Assembly: GCA_009829735.1 (NCBI GenBank) | Contig: CM020620.1 | Span: 15,287,186 to 15,351,185, forward strand | Length of the DNA stretch: 64,000 bases | Reading direction: 5' to 3' | From: Pyropia yezoensis | Taxonomy: Eukaryota; Rhodophyta; Bangiophyceae; Bangiales; Bangiaceae | Shown: positions 41,283-53,727 of the stretch, one piece after another | Position numbering within the stretch: the stretch's first letter is position 1 | Layout of the letters: every line of letters begins with the position of its first letter | Made by a program: the position numbers and the translations under genes | Notes under the pieces: generated by a model | Told to the model about the DNA's origin: nothing | The model's input: the letters and a program-made list of their open reading frames with translations, nothing else | Databases searched by the model: none

Positions 41283-44200
41283 GCGACGGCGGCGGCGGCA
41301 GCGCCTGCCGCCGCGTGGTCGGGGGGCGCAGCCAGGTCGTCCGCGACAGGCGGGTCTCATCGCAAAGGCAAAGGGCTGGTACAGACCACATTGCCTTTGC
41401 GCTTTAATGGTCCTCCCCGGGCTTCGTCAGCGGCTGCCGACGCCTATTCAATGGATGCTGGCGGCGGCTCTGATGTCGGTGTTGGCGGCAGTGGGCGTGG
41501 CGGCAGGGCGTTGCGCGGCGGTGCCGTGCCACCTGTGCGGCTGCCGCTCAAGCGTCAGCGTTCGCTCTCCCCGCCTGCCGGGGCCAAGGGCGGGAGGGTG
41601 CCATCGGCGGGTGGCAAGTCCGCTGCTGGAGCGGGGGGGAAGTCCGCGGCTTCGGGCAAGGGCAAGGCTGCCTCCGCTAGTGGGGGCAAGACGGCTTCTG
41701 CCGTGGGGTCGAAGGCCCCCGATGCTGTGGAGGCGCAGGTTCCAACCTACGGGATTGCGGGGACCATGGCCTCTGACGAGGCAGCGGCCGCGGGAGGTGC
41801 CTCTTCGTCGGCTGCGCGCCCGCGGGTGCGGACTGCGGATGCTCCCCCAGTTTCTGAGCGTCCCGGGACCGTCAGCGAACCGGCAGCTTCGGTGTTGCCA
41901 CCCTGCCCGTCCCACAAGCGCAAGCGGCCCCGGCCTAGTGACGCAGGCGGTGCCGCTTCCACCCCTGGTGGCGCTTCCCCTTCGACCCCGGCCCCTATCG
42001 TGCGCGACCACTGGCGCCAGTCGACCCACTACCTCTTCTTCCAAGAGATGCTCAGAGACATGCACACGTGGCCGCGCGCCGAGTCTTTCACGCGTCCTGT
42101 TACGGAGAATTGGACGCCCGAAGAGATTCCTGGTTATGACGCCGTCGTGTCACGGCCAATGGACCTTGGCACGATCCTCCGCAGGGTCGAATCAGGCGGC
42201 TACGTGACGCCAGAAGGGGCGTTTGACACCCGTACCTGCGCGGCGGACATTAACCTGACCTTCGCAAATGCGATGGCCTACAACGCGGCGGGGACGACGT
42301 TCCATAACCATGCCAAGGCGCTGACCTCCCGTTTCAAGCGGCGAATGGACAAGCTCCCCCGCCTTAAAGCGGGGGGGCACCGCTCGCCGGTGGTGGGGAG
42401 CGGTGGCAAGGTCGCTGCGGCAGAGCGGCATGAGGATGCTCCGCCGCGGCCGCCGTCAGCTGCCGAAGCATCTGTGGCGCCCGGGGGGGGGGTTGCCGCC
42501 GTGCCGCGACGACTTCCGACGGCAAAGCGGCCGGAGAAGGGGGCCCGTCCGGGAGCATTGTTACAGTCGGGACTGCCTCCCACTCTGCCGACACCGCCAC
42601 CGCGGCGGGCCAATGCTTCCGCTGGCGCTACCTCTGACGGCCGTGCGGGTGTCTTGGCGGGGCAGCACAGCCACTCGGGCCGCCCCCTGCCTCCACCGCG
42701 CAAGCCATCCGGCAGCGCCTCGGGTATTAATGCATCTTTGCCGCCGATTCTGTCACGGCCGCCGTCGACGGGGGGCAAGGGTCCTGCGAGCTCTGCTGCG
42801 GAGGGGTCGCGCCACCTCAAGCGCCCACGTATTGGAGAGGCTCCCGGTTCGACGCGGCCCGCCGGTAGCTCCCACAAGGCGGGGGGCGGTTCCAGGGCTG
42901 GTGGACCCGCTGCCGGTGCCACGGCCCCGTCGCGCAGACCACCACCGCTCGGGGCATCTGTGCCCCTTCCTGGGTCTCCCGGTTCTGGTGCCGACGTAGA
43001 AGGTTCTGGTGATGTGGCACAGTCGCGAAAGCGTCAGCGCCAGCAGTCGGTGCCATCATGGCGGTCAAGTCCCGCTTACATGGCGTACAGGACACTGTTG
43101 GACGAGATGCTCATGTGGCCTCACGCGGAGGATTTTGCTCGCCCTGTTTTCGAGATTTGGTCGTCCGACGATCTCCCCGGGTACTCGAGCGTCGTGACGC
43201 GACCAATGGACATTGGCACGGTTCGCCGCTCCATGGAGCAGGGTATGTACGTGACGCCTGCCGGGACCTTTCATGCCTCGGCCTGCGCTGCGGACGTGAG
43301 CCTGACGTTTGCCAACGCAATGGCCTACAATGCAGAGGGCACTACCTTCCACGCAGAGGCCAAGGCGCTTGCCACTCGGTTTTCGGAGCGTGTGGCGGCG
43401 TTGGACGCGTCGTTGGCGGCCCTCCCGCCACGGTCGCACGGGGAGCAGCCGGCAAGGGCGACGGCGGCAGGCGCCAGCCCCACCTCGTCTAAGATCCCTG
43501 CCCGCCGGGTCGCGGCAGCAGCATCGCCGTCGGCGGCGGCCGCTCGGCAACCGCCGCATCCGACGCACGGCGCGGCCGGGGAGGCATCGCTGCGACGGCC
43601 GGGTGACACGTCAGCGCGACTGCCAGGCAAGGCTGGAGCACTGCCGCGGGGACGACCCCCGGCCGCCCCGTCGCATGCCAAGCGGCAGCCACAGACAACG
43701 TCGACGGGGGGCACCCCGCTTCGCGGCGCGGCGGCGGCGGCCGTGGCAGCAGCGGCCAAGCGGCGTGCGGCTGCGGCTGCGGCCGCCGCCGCCGGCGGTG
43801 CAGTCGGCTCGTCTGCCGCGGCAGCGCGCCCGCCACGGCCGTCGGGGAGCCACAAGAAGGGCAAGTCTCCGGTAGGGTCCGCGGGTCAGCCTCGGACGTC
43901 GCTCAAGGACGCTCACACACCACGACCGGTTGCGGCAGGCAAGGCTGCGGCTGTAACCTCTGCAGGCGCCACGGCGGGTAGCGAGGCGGCGCGCGCCAGC
44001 GCTATTGCGGCACCGCGGGACCCTGACAGCAAGTTCTTCAAGCCGGGCGCATCCCCGGCGCGGGCGGGGGCGGGGGCCGGGAGCAGCAGCGCTAAGCCGC
44101 CTCTTGGGGTGCGGCCACGGCAGGGCGCCCCGCCGTCGTCTGCATCCAGTGCCGAGGGCCGCCGCGGCGCCGAGGACGGCCCGTGGCTCAAGTCGCCGGA

Positions 44201-45698
44201 TTACATTTTTTGCCACCGTCTCCTCCGTGAGATGCACCGCTGGCGCGATGCGAGCTCATTCACCCGCCCTGTGTACGAGATGTGGCCGGCGCGGGACATC
44301 CCCGATTATGCGGCGGTGGTGGACAAGCTAATGGACCTGGGCACGGCGTTGGAGTATGCCGACACGGGCGTGTACACGTCCCCGTTGGGTGTCTTTAACG
44401 CGCAGGCGGTCGCCGACGATGTGCGGCTGACGTTTCAAAACTCCCTCCGCTACAACCCGGTGGGCTCTTCCTACCACAATGAGGCCAAGACGCTGCTTGC
44501 GCGCTTCGAATCCCGCTGGGTGGACCTGCCGTCAGCGCAAGCCGCGCGGGCGAAGGAGGAGAATAACGACTCGGTCGTGTCTAGGCCACCGCGCGGCGGC
44601 GGCAGCAGCAGCCGTGCGGCGGACCCCAAGGTGGGCGCGGGCGGGCTGGCGGGGGCCGCCGCCGCCGCTGCCGCCGCCGCCGCCTCCACCCCCGCGGTTA
44701 AGAGCCAAAAGGCGGGCGGGTCGGCACGCAAGGCGCCGCGAGGGGCAGCGTCGTCGGCTGGCAGCGGCTCCTCCGTCCACCCGGCGTCGGCGTCTATGGG
44801 CGGCGGCGTGGGCCTTGGCGCGGCGGGGGCTACGTCGGACACGAGCAAGCGGTCGGGCGCAGCGGCGGCAGCGGTGCCCGCCGGGGTGGCCAAGCCCATT
44901 GCCAAGCGGGTGCGCCGGCGCAAGCGTGTTGGCGTCGTAGATGCCAATGGTCAACTACCCGGCGTGCCGGCGGGTGTGGCCGCCGCGGCCGCAGCCATAA
45001 CTGCCGCCGTGGGCCGCACCGCTTCGTCGGCACGCCCGCCTGTGGCGGCGCCGCCCCCGCCACCTTTGTTGACGTCGGCGGCCGCGGTGGTGCCGGCGCC
45101 CGTCGCGGTAGCGCCCGTGGCGCCCACGGCCGTTGCGCCTGCGGCAGCGGCGGCGCCGAGCCCCCCACTGCCCGGGATGGTGGTCAGCACGATTGCGCCG
45201 TTTGCGTGCCGCTCCCTCGGCCGCCGCCGCGGCGGCGGTCGCAAGCCGCCGGTCGTGAAGGGCCTCGAGGACCGCCTGCGGGATATGGTCAAGCAGCGCA
45301 ACGGCCTGGCGTTTGACGTGAGCTGGGCGTACCGGGAGCGCGCCAAGCGCCGGCGCACCGCCGCCCTCACCGGTGTCATGCCACTGCCGGTGGATACCCG
45401 CCGGCTGTGCGCGGAGGTGAACCGGCTACAGCCCGACCGGCAGCGGGATGTGCTCAAGGTGATTGCCGACGCGACGCGGCGGACGGAGCTCGCCGCCGCG
45501 TGGTCGTCCAAGACGGCGGCGGTTGTGGACGTGGCGGCACTGCCGCCGGTGGTCCTCCGCGCGGTGCAGGCCTACCTCGACGCCCTCCTGCGCAACGGCG
45601 CGGACTACGAGTTTGTGACCGACTACGCGGCGCTGCTGGCTATGGACGTGGAGATCCGGCGGGTGGAGGAAGAGCTGGTGGCGCGCTACAATTCTTGA
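37521..45698 (+). CDS. BET-like protein with four bromodomains and a NET domain
   Basis: One uninterrupted frame encodes 2725 aa from the Met at 37521 (an upstream in-frame Met is at 37455). Residues 1-570 are acidic and Ala/Gly-rich. About 573-612 is a pure Arg-Asp dipeptide tract. 640-880 carries repeats with the motif SHKRR. Four bromodomains follow at about 1101-1218, 1495-1613, 1846-1965 and 2219-2338. Each has an FxRPV shelf, a (P/L)MD(L/I)GT loop and the acetyl-lysine-binding Asn (MRYN, MAYN, MAYN, LRYN). Residues about 2620-2700 fit the NET (extra-terminal) domain that recruits partners. This architecture indicates a nuclear chromatin reader that binds acetylated histones and helps transcription. 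Animal BET proteins have two bromodomains and plant ones have one, so four is unusual. Bromodomain 4 has Leu instead of the first Pro in PMDLGT. Linkers are long, basic and rich in Ala tracts. Confidence 0.93.
39240..39354. repeat. Six-bp repeat encoding Arg-Asp dipeptides
   Basis: CGCGAC/CGTGAC hexamers are repeated about 18 times inside the BET gene. In the other frames the same DNA reads as uniform low-complexity peptide. Arg-Asp or Arg-Glu tracts occur in RNA-processing and chromatin proteins, where they promote condensate formation. Confidence 0.9.
41238..41310. repeat. GCG/GGC microsatellite encoding an Ala tract
   Basis: A run of GCG-type triplets within the BET gene, after bromodomain 1, encodes about 22 alanines with two Thr interruptions. 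Such tracts are prone to length change. Confidence 0.85.
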
Positions 45699-45897
45699 GT
45701 TGGGGGGGCTGGGGAGTGGGGGAGTTGTCACGCGAGTGGTGGTGGTGGTGGTAGCGGCGGTGGGGGTGGGAAATGCCGAGGCCCGCCACGCGCGTTGCGA
45801 CCACGCATGGCGCTGGCGGCGAGTCCTCGTCACTTTTTTTTTGTCTGTTTCCGGCGCGAAGTCAATATTTCCTGGTCTTGTCCCTATGCTTCCGTCT

Positions 45898-46011
45898 CGA
45901 CCATGGCTTGGTCCGTCCCGACCATAGCTTGGTCCGCGTCCCGACCATGGCTTGGTCCGCGTCCCGACCATGGCTTGGTCCGCGTCCCGACCACGGCTTG
46001 GTCTGGGGTGG
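45898..46011. repeat. 23-bp minisatellite, five copies
   Basis: Units with the core CGACCATGGCTTGGTC start at 45898, 45919, 45942, 45965 and 45988. The first spacing is 21 bp, the others 23. Two units carry a single change (ATAGC, ACGGC). It lies 200 bp after the BET stop codon and could be in its 3' UTR. Confidence 0.9.
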
Positions 46012-49000
46012 TCTTTCCCCACTGTGCGTGCGCCAGTGATTTGTCTGTGTCGGACCACATCGGCAAAAAAGAAACAGGCAAGGAACTGTTCACTCAGTTT
46101 GACGGCCCAGTGTGCGCGAGGTGTCGAGCGTCCCGGGTGCTTTTGAAAGGTGAAGGCTTTGGTCTGCGCCGTCTTGTTTCGGGAAGTGGGCCACGGAATG
46201 GGCCCGTCCCGCAGTATGGACAGCGTGAGGGTGCGCGCCGGAATACGAGCGCTGACCAAGTCAACACCCCGACGCGAACACCGGATCAAGAAGGAATAAT
46301 ATGGACCGGTCGCGACTCTCGAGGCAGACGCTGCCAGGCGTGGCCGTAGCGCCGACCGCTCAGCTACACGCCACCCATCACCTTTGACCTCATTTTTTCA
46401 CTCAAGGACACCCAGGATTCAGAGAGAGTCAACAGCGTGCGTAGAGGCCTGCGTAGAAGGGTCCTGTGGTCTCCGACCGCACCAGTCGCATGCCCACCCT
46501 CCGCACACTGCTGTGAGGTCTGCGTGGGGTCCTTTTTCCGAGGCTGAGAGATCGTGAGCAGGCAGTGTGATGCCCGCGCGCTCCCCGTTCCGCCGCACCT
46601 CCCCATTCGTTCTTGCCAACTTGCGCATGGCTGAGCAGGTCCAAGGGAGAGCGAGGAGGTCCAGTAACCCACGCACGTAGCAAGATCAGTATTCCATGGC
46701 CGTCGCGGGCGTAGGGCACACACCATGTTGCCTTGGAATGTTTGGGGAAGAGGATCCAAGTGGTGAGGAAGGACGTGAAGGGCACCCTTGGGCGCGGCAT
46801 GGTCAAGCACCCGCCAGGAGGGTGCGCGGGTGAACGACACATGGACATTGATCTCGACATCGCCCGCTGACGACGCGCAACCACCGCAGCCCGCACAGCG
46901 CGAGCGTACCGTCGCAGTAGCTCATCACCGCCGCACCAATATCGCTCTTCGCTTCGGAAACGGACCCGTTGCCTCTCATTAAGGCCGCTCCCATCCTCTT
47001 CACTTTGCCGCCGTCGTACACGTCCCAAGCATGCCGCCGGCGCGCCCTTCACTCGACGACACGGTCCGCCGGCGGTCACTCCCGCCCCCCCTGAGCCTCC
47101 TTGACCTAAATAACAAGAATGTTACAACCCGTGATATATGTGCACTACTGCCGCAGCGGCCATCCCAAAGATACCAAGGGCGCCTGCAGAGTGGGTATAC
47201 TCATTCGGCGTGTACGTGACCCCCTCTGTCCGAGCCCGGCCTTGCGCGGCGACGAGAAGCGGCGGCGGTGGCGGCCAAGGGGAGGGCTGAGACGAGATAC
47301 CTTTCCTGGTCCATGCATCGACTTTTGAAGAAGGGTCAGAAATGATGGATTCCTTCTCGAACTGTTTGCCTGTAAGACTGTATTTTCCATTCTGGCTGGC
47401 CCTGGACAGCCGAGAAGATGAGTGCGAGTCACCACGTGTCCATTCTTCAATCTTTCATTCATCCTTTGGGGTGAGAGGACCAAAAGAACCCGACACTACG
47501 TCGTCGAGCCAATGCGGTGCAAGAAATGCTGTACACCTCCACAGAATGAACCAGGAGCCGGTGGCCTGTGAAACTGGTTATGAACATATAACACCATTTT
47601 CAGAAAAAGTATGCCGGCCGCCCCGCATCGTCCGCCGCGCGACTGGCTGACAGTCGTCTACGGTCGGTCTTGGCTGGTTCTTGTGTCAGTGTCAGGGGTG
47701 GACATATGTACTACAGTCGTGGGTACACATTCCCCCCTTCCCCGTACCTACGCAAATGCGCTCGCTTTTCAGTCGCGGATGCAGCATGGAGAGCAGCGGT
47801 TGGTCTGTTGGGCTCCTCCATACCCCGTTTTTCACGCACACACACAAGAACGAAAAAAACAGGAACCTCTGCGGTGGCGAGACGAGAAACGCTAGTGGGT
47901 CAGCCACGCCCTCCCGGTGGGCCACCCACTCGGTTGACAGTGGGCCCGGCGTTTGCGCGTCCCCGTCGTCCACGAGTAAAACGCAGAAAACACGTAGGGT
48001 CCACGCCGCATACATACCCCGCCAGCCCTGCGCTGGCCCCCCCCCCCCCCCGCGGTAGTGGCCGTCCGCCCCCTTCGCTGCGCGGACCAGCGCGGCCAGC
48101 GCGGTCACCTTTGGTGTGGCCGAGACGGCGCGCCTTCGCCCTCTCCGCCACCCCCACCGCCTCCTCCACCGCTCTCGGTGTACCCTCGGGGCAGCGAGCT
48201 GCCCGTTTTTCCGCCTGCGCTCCACGGGTCCGACGACGCCCCCCGCCCCCCCCCACCTCACCGCCCCCGCCGCCACGCGCGTGTGCCAACCAGCGGGGTG
48301 GCGGTGACGTGGCCGTGGCCGCCCAGCCGGCCGCTCTCCCCCCCCCCCCCCCCCCCCCTCCCGCCTCCACCCCACACCCCCATCCCCGCCGTCCGCGTCC
48401 CCGTCACGAGCGTGCGTTGCTGCCGCCGCCGCCGCCGCCACCACCGCCGCCACCGCCGCCCGTGCACACCCGACGCCGACCACCCCGGCGGCCCGCCCGG
48501 CGCGCCCGCAACCCCGGCCGTCGGCCCGCGCGCGTGCACGTGCGCGCGCACGCGCGCACGCGCGCTCCCGGCTGGCGCCGCCGCCGCCACCGCGGTTGCG
48601 GGGGGCGGGGGGGAGGGGGTGGGGGTGGGCGACGAAGAGCGGGCGGGGGGAAAGACGCACGCGCCCGCCCGCCGCTGCTCTGCCGACGTGGCGGCTGGCG
48701 GCTACGCTACCCCTCGGGCGGCGGAGCAGACTGCCCGCGCGACGTGACGCGGCGCGGCCGCCCCGGTGGGCCCATCCGCCCGGCAAGGTTGGCGGTGTGT
48801 GCACGCTTCCTCGCTTCCTCGTCCTCCTTTCCCACTCCTCCTCCTTCCTCTCACCGCTGGCCCCCCCCTCCTCATTCCCCCCCCTCCTCATTCCCCCCCC
48901 TTTCCGCTCTTTGCCCGCCTCTTCGCACATCCCGGCACGCTCCATCGGCGGCGGCTGCCACCGCCGCCGTCCGTGGCACGTTTCCCGCCGTCCTCTGTGG

Positions 49001-49227
49001 CAGTGTGTCCCCCCCCCCGCGTGGGCCGCCGCCACTGTTGGCCTGCCGTGGGCACTGGGAGAAGCGGGGCGGGGGATAGGGGGAGGGAGAGGGGGAGAGA
49101 GAGCGAGAGGAAGGGGTTGAGAGGGGTGGGCGACGGGCGGGCACCCGACGGACCCGCGCCCCGCCGCTTTCCTTGGCGGGCCCCGAAAGAGGGGGGGAGG
49201 GGGGGGGGTGGTGAGCGACCCGCCTTA

Positions 49228-49228
<1 letters not shown>

Positions 49229-49266
<38 letters not shown>
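49229..49266. repeat. CGG triplet repeat (about 12 copies) before the SAPS start
   Basis: An uninterrupted GGC/CGG run ends about 12 bp before the ATG at 49278, so it is probably in the 5' UTR of the SAPS gene. Confidence 0.85.
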
Positions 49267-49267
<1 letters not shown>

Positions 49268-49277
49268 GTGCGGGGCG

Positions 49278-52200
49278 ATGCTGCTGGGCATGGCGTTTCC
49301 CCACGGGTCGACGATCAACGGGCTGCTGGACCGGGTGGAGGCGTCGGAGGCGAGCGCGATTGACATTGGCGGCGATGGCCGCCGACGGGTGGGGGGGGGT
49401 GCACGCCCCGCCTCGGTGGGGGGCGGCGGCGGTCATGGGGCGGGGGGGGGAGAGGGGGGGGGGGGTTGGTTGTCGACCCGATTGGTGGGGGGAGGGGTAG
49501 CGCCGGCGCCGGCGCCGGCGGCAGCGATGACGGCGGTGGTGGGGGCGGCGGGGGGGACGGCTTTGACGGCGACGCCGTCGCCGGCGACCGCACGGACAGT
49601 AGCGATGAGGAGGGGGGAGGACGCGGCGGGGGCGTGCGCGGCCGCGGCAGCGTCGTTGTCACAGACGACGAGGACCTGTCGCCGGGGTCCAAGGGCGGCG
49701 GCGCCCCGCACGCGGTCGCACCGCCCTGCCTGTGGGACCTCCTTGACGATGACGGGGTGCTGCCCGAGTGCCGCGCCGACAACCCGCGGCTTGTGGATTA
49801 CCTGTGTCGGCCAGACAACCTGCGGGTATGTTGTTGAGGAGGGGCGTGGGCGTGGGGGGGGGGGGGAGGGGGCGGGGGCAGGGCGTGTTTGTGGATTGGT
49901 GGAGTGATGGGTGGGGGTGTGGGTGGGCGAGGTGTGTGTGCGTGGGGGAGCGCAGCTGGAGGGTGTGGGAATGTGGGGTGGGGGGGCGTGGGAAGGGAGG
50001 ACGTCGGTCTTTTGTGGGGTGGGTGCGCTCACCGGTGGGGATGAGGTTGATGGAGCACTGGCGCGGGGTGACTCGCGGGGTGGGGGGGCGGGGGGGGTGA
50101 TGGTGCACGCTGCCCCTTCCCCTGCCGTGTCTCTGCAGCGTGGGACTGTGGAGGCCGTGGCCTCCTGAGCGGCTGCAGCGGCTATGGGCACGCGAAGGCG
50201 TTGGCGGCAGGACGCAGCGGGTATCGTCGAGGCGACCGGCGTCCGCTTTCGTCGTCGGGCCATGCGCGGGGGAGGGGGTTATGTGCTGCTCCGGCGTCCC
50301 TTGTTGGTGTTCATTCCATGCTTCCGATTTTCTAATGTCCTGCGTCCGTGTCCCTTCCTGTGTTGGCTTTGTCTCGTTGTTGATGGGCTGGCTTGACCGC
50401 CCGTGCCCGCTACCCCCCGCTGGGTCGTCGTTTCTACTCGTAACCCCATACGCTCCCCGCGACCTATCTGCGACTCCCCCGATCCAGGAGTTGATATCGC
50501 TATGCACGCAATGGCCTGAGGAGCCCCTGTCGCCCGCCCCTCCCGAGTGTCCACCACTGGGCGCCGCCAACACGCCCGACAAACGCCTGTACAAGTACCC
50601 CTTTGTGGCTTCTGAGGTGCTCTGCGCGGACGTGCCGCGCATCCAAGACGCCATGACGCGGTCGCCAGAACCCCTCTACAGCGTTCTGTCCGCCCTCGAC
50701 ACTGCGCCTGCGGGGCGGATGGAGACGATGCGCGCGACGTACGTGGTCAAGGTGGTGGGCGCGCTGCTGCGCTCCCGCTCAACGGTGGTGCTTGCGCACC
50801 TTGCGTCGCGGGCGCGGCCAGACCTGGTCACCTCCCTGCTTCGGCAGCTGGCGTTGGCGCCTGTCGCGGACCTGCTGGTGCGGCTGCTCGACCCGCCGCC
50901 GCCGCCTCCGCCGCCGCCGCCCGCGTTTGAGAGCCTCGACACGAGCGCGGTGGGCTGGGGGGGGTTGTGCCTCACCCCGGAAGCGTCGATCGACGCGACA
51001 CCCACAGTGTCGACGGTGCCAATGGCGGCACTACAGCTGCTGGCACGGGCGGATGTCCTTGGCCGACTCGTTGGGGTCATTGCCGAGCAGGCGGTGCCGG
51101 TGGGCACGCCCACTGCTTTGACGCCGGCGCTCGGCGGCGACGGCGGCGGCGACGGTGGTGGCGGCGGTGCGGGTGCCGACGGCGCGGCAGCGGGTCGCCC
51201 CGTCGAGGGCCCCGATGATCGGCGTGTCCGCGAGGCGACGCTCGCCCACGCGTCCTTGACGTTGCTCGATCTGTCCCGGGAGCTGCTGCAGCTGCGCGCG
51301 TCGGGGGTGGCCATCCCGGACCCCCTCAACGTTTTTGGCCGCGGGGACTTGTGCGGTCAGCTGCTGGACGCGGGGCTCACCGCGTCGGCCGCGGGCCACT
51401 CTGGCGCGCTGCACATTGCGCTGGACACGCTGGGCCGGCTGCTGACGACGCCAGCCAACGTGCCGGTGGCGCCGGCGCCAGAGGAGAGCCCCGCCGCGGC
51501 GGACGGTTCGGAAGACGACCTGTTTGATTGGGACGGTTCTGGCTCGGGGGGGGGTGCCGCCTTTGGCGACGACTCTGCTGCGGCGGCGACGGACCAGACG
51601 GCGGTGGGTTCGGCACCTGTGGCTACCGATGGGACCGCGACAACGGCGGCCACCGCGGGCAGTGCCGATTTGGCCGGCGATCCCGCAGCGGCGCTGCTGC
51701 CGCCACCCCCACGCCTCGTTTCGACCGCCGCCGTAGAGGCGGTTCTTATCGCTCGCCTCCCTGCGCTCATGGCGCTGGTGGTGGACGATGCCACACAGGC
51801 TGAGGACCCACCTTCGGGCGCGACGGAGTTGACGGCGCCACGGCCGCCGCCGCCCCCACCATCGCTAGGCATGACCCGTCTGATGGTTATTGAGCTCTTG
51901 TGTGCCCTCTTTGCGCTCGGCGGCGAAGAGGCTGTGAGCGCACTCGTGGGTGTGGGTGTGCCTGGGCTGCTTCTGCGGCGGTTCTCCACGCACCAATGGT
52001 CGTCGATGCTGCACACGACGGTGACGGACGCGGTAGTGGCGCTGCTGTCCACGGGGCGGCCATACGCCCACCGTGCGCTCTTTGCAGGGGGGTTCGTGCC
52101 GTGGCTCGTTGCAACGTGGACGTCGGGGGAGGCCGCCAGCCGGCCTGCAGGGCAGTCGGGCTCGGCGTCCGGGGTGGATGACGGGGGCAGTCCTGGGCAG

Positions 52201-53727
52201 GTGGATGCGCCTGAGGAGAAGACCTCGGGCGCATCTGTGGCGGAAGCTCAAGCGGACGTTGCCGAGTCAGCGGTGGACCCTGACACGGCGATGAAGGAGG
52301 AAGGACGTCCGTCACCGATGCCAACGTCGTCCCCCAGCGGGGAGGCCATGGATGTGGACGCTGGCGGTGGCGCCTCTGCTGGTGCGGCCGAGCCCGCGGC
52401 CCCAGACGCCGCTGAAGACGGAGGCGAGCAGGGTCCTGCTGCGGGCTCCGACCGGGGGGGTTCTGACGGAACGACGGCCACACCGCGTCCGCCGCCTACT
52501 CCCAGCTCCAACACCACCAACGCTGAGGCCTTGCGCGCGGCGGGGGGGGTGGCGTCCTTCCGCCCCGGTTACATGGGCCACTTGATCCAGTTGTTTGTGG
52601 CACTCGGTGGCTTTATCGACAAGCTGACGGCGGGCTCCCCTGCCGTCGGTGGCGGTGACGCGGCCGCGGACCATTTTGCGGAGGCGGGCCTCACGCCCGC
52701 GGACGTTGCGGCGGTCAAGGAGCTGATGGATAGTGCCGGCGGTGTTGGCGCGGCGCTTCGTGTGCAACAAAAAGCGCTGTGCGGGGAGCGCCCCGACGGG
52801 TCGGACGCGAACCGCAGTGAAGGGGAGGAGGACGAGGACTTGTATGAAGACGCGACGCCGCTGTTTGACATGAACGAAGTCATCCACAGCTTGACACTCC
52901 CTGACAATGCGGTGCACATCAACCGGTTCGCGGCGCGGCTCATGTCTCAATCCGGGGTTAACGCGTCGGACCTGTTGGGTGAGGACGAGGAGGAGGCGAC
53001 CCCGGTTGGGGGCGTCAGCGGTACGGTCGCGCACCTGGCGATTGACAGCGACGAGGACGTGGACAGCGACGACAACAGCGCGTACAGCACCCCAGACGCG
53101 TACGCCGACGATGAGGGCGAAGCCGCTGTGACCATGGACGGCGCCGCTGGCCCGGACGCAGACGTCAATGGCGGCGATGGTGGCGGCGACGGCGGCGGCG
53201 GCGACGGTGCCGGTGGCGTCAGCGGCCGGGTGTCGGGTGGCGTCGCCAAAATGGGTTTCGCGCCCATTGACGCGGGTGTGCCCTGGCCGCCCGTCCCAGG
53301 TGTGGGCGCGGTGGCGCCGCCGCCTCCACTCGATGCGGCCGACGTGGGCGTGCCCGCCCCGCCGCCGGCGCAGCCGCCGCTGGTGCTAGCGGCCGCTGCG
53401 GTGGTAGGGGCGGCGGGCCCCCCGCTCGCGCCGCCGCCGCCGGCTGCCGCCGCCACCGGCGATACACCAGAGGCGGCCGCAGGCGGTGGCGACCATGCCA
53501 CCGCCCCCGCCGCCGCCCCCGACGCCGCAGGGCCGGGTGTGGTCGACGCTGCCGCCGCCGCCGTTGCCGTCACCGCCGCCGCCGCTGCCGTGGCCGCGCA
53601 GGCGACACCGCCGTCGTCGCCGCCATCCGGCACACCTGACGGCGCCCGGCCACCGCGCGAGTGCCACCGGGTGCCGCCCTCATCTTCAGCTCCGCCGCCA
53701 CCGCCACAGCCGACGCTGTCAGAGTGA
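49278..53727 (+). CDS. SAPS-domain protein (SIT4/PP6 phosphatase regulatory subunit homologue)
   Basis: Exons: an amino part from the ATG at 49278 (MAFPHGSTINGLLDRV resembles the SAPS start), a second part ending at 49825, and a long last exon 50488-53727 (1079 codons). The intron 49826-50487 (GTATGT...ATCCAG, phase 0) joins LWDLLDDDGVLPECRADN..LVDYLCRPDNLR to ELISLCTQWPEE, which is the family order. The join between 49278 and about 49500 changes frame, so there is another small intron or a sequence error. The SAPS repeats include YKYPFVASEVLC and YVVKVVGALLRSR, with RPGYMGHLIQL towards their end. The protein would bind a PP6/Sit4-type catalytic subunit and set its targets in the cytoplasm or nucleus. 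The tail (about 300 aa) is acidic and then Ala/Gly/Pro-rich and not conserved. A large Gly/Asp/Ala insert splits the SAPS domain. Confidence 0.88.

Larger units (their letters stand above)
45699..49277. other. Intergenic region between the BET and SAPS genes
   Basis: No gene is supported. It contains a 23-bp minisatellite (45898-46011), a milder-GC stretch at 47090-47700 with one 102-codon frame (47342-47650) of no known family, and a very GC-rich stretch from about 48040 with overlapping Pro/Arg frames on all strands. The last kilobase should hold the promoter and 5' UTR of the SAPS gene. Confidence 0.45.

Noticed and set aside
45898-46011. CRISPR-like array
   Set aside because: The repeats are directly adjacent without unique spacers, and the genome is eukaryotic.
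46290-46372. tRNA-like sequence on the minus strand (TAGCTGAGCGGT resembles an A box)
   Set aside because: No acceptor stem pairs with the GGTGGCG start, and no proper T-arm (GGTTCGA) follows. A permuted tRNA cannot be excluded but is unsupported.
47692-49120. Frames of 170-470 codons on both strands upstream of the SAPS gene
   Set aside because: Overlapping Pro/Arg/Gly-rich frames in sequence with long C and G runs. They are compositional artefacts.
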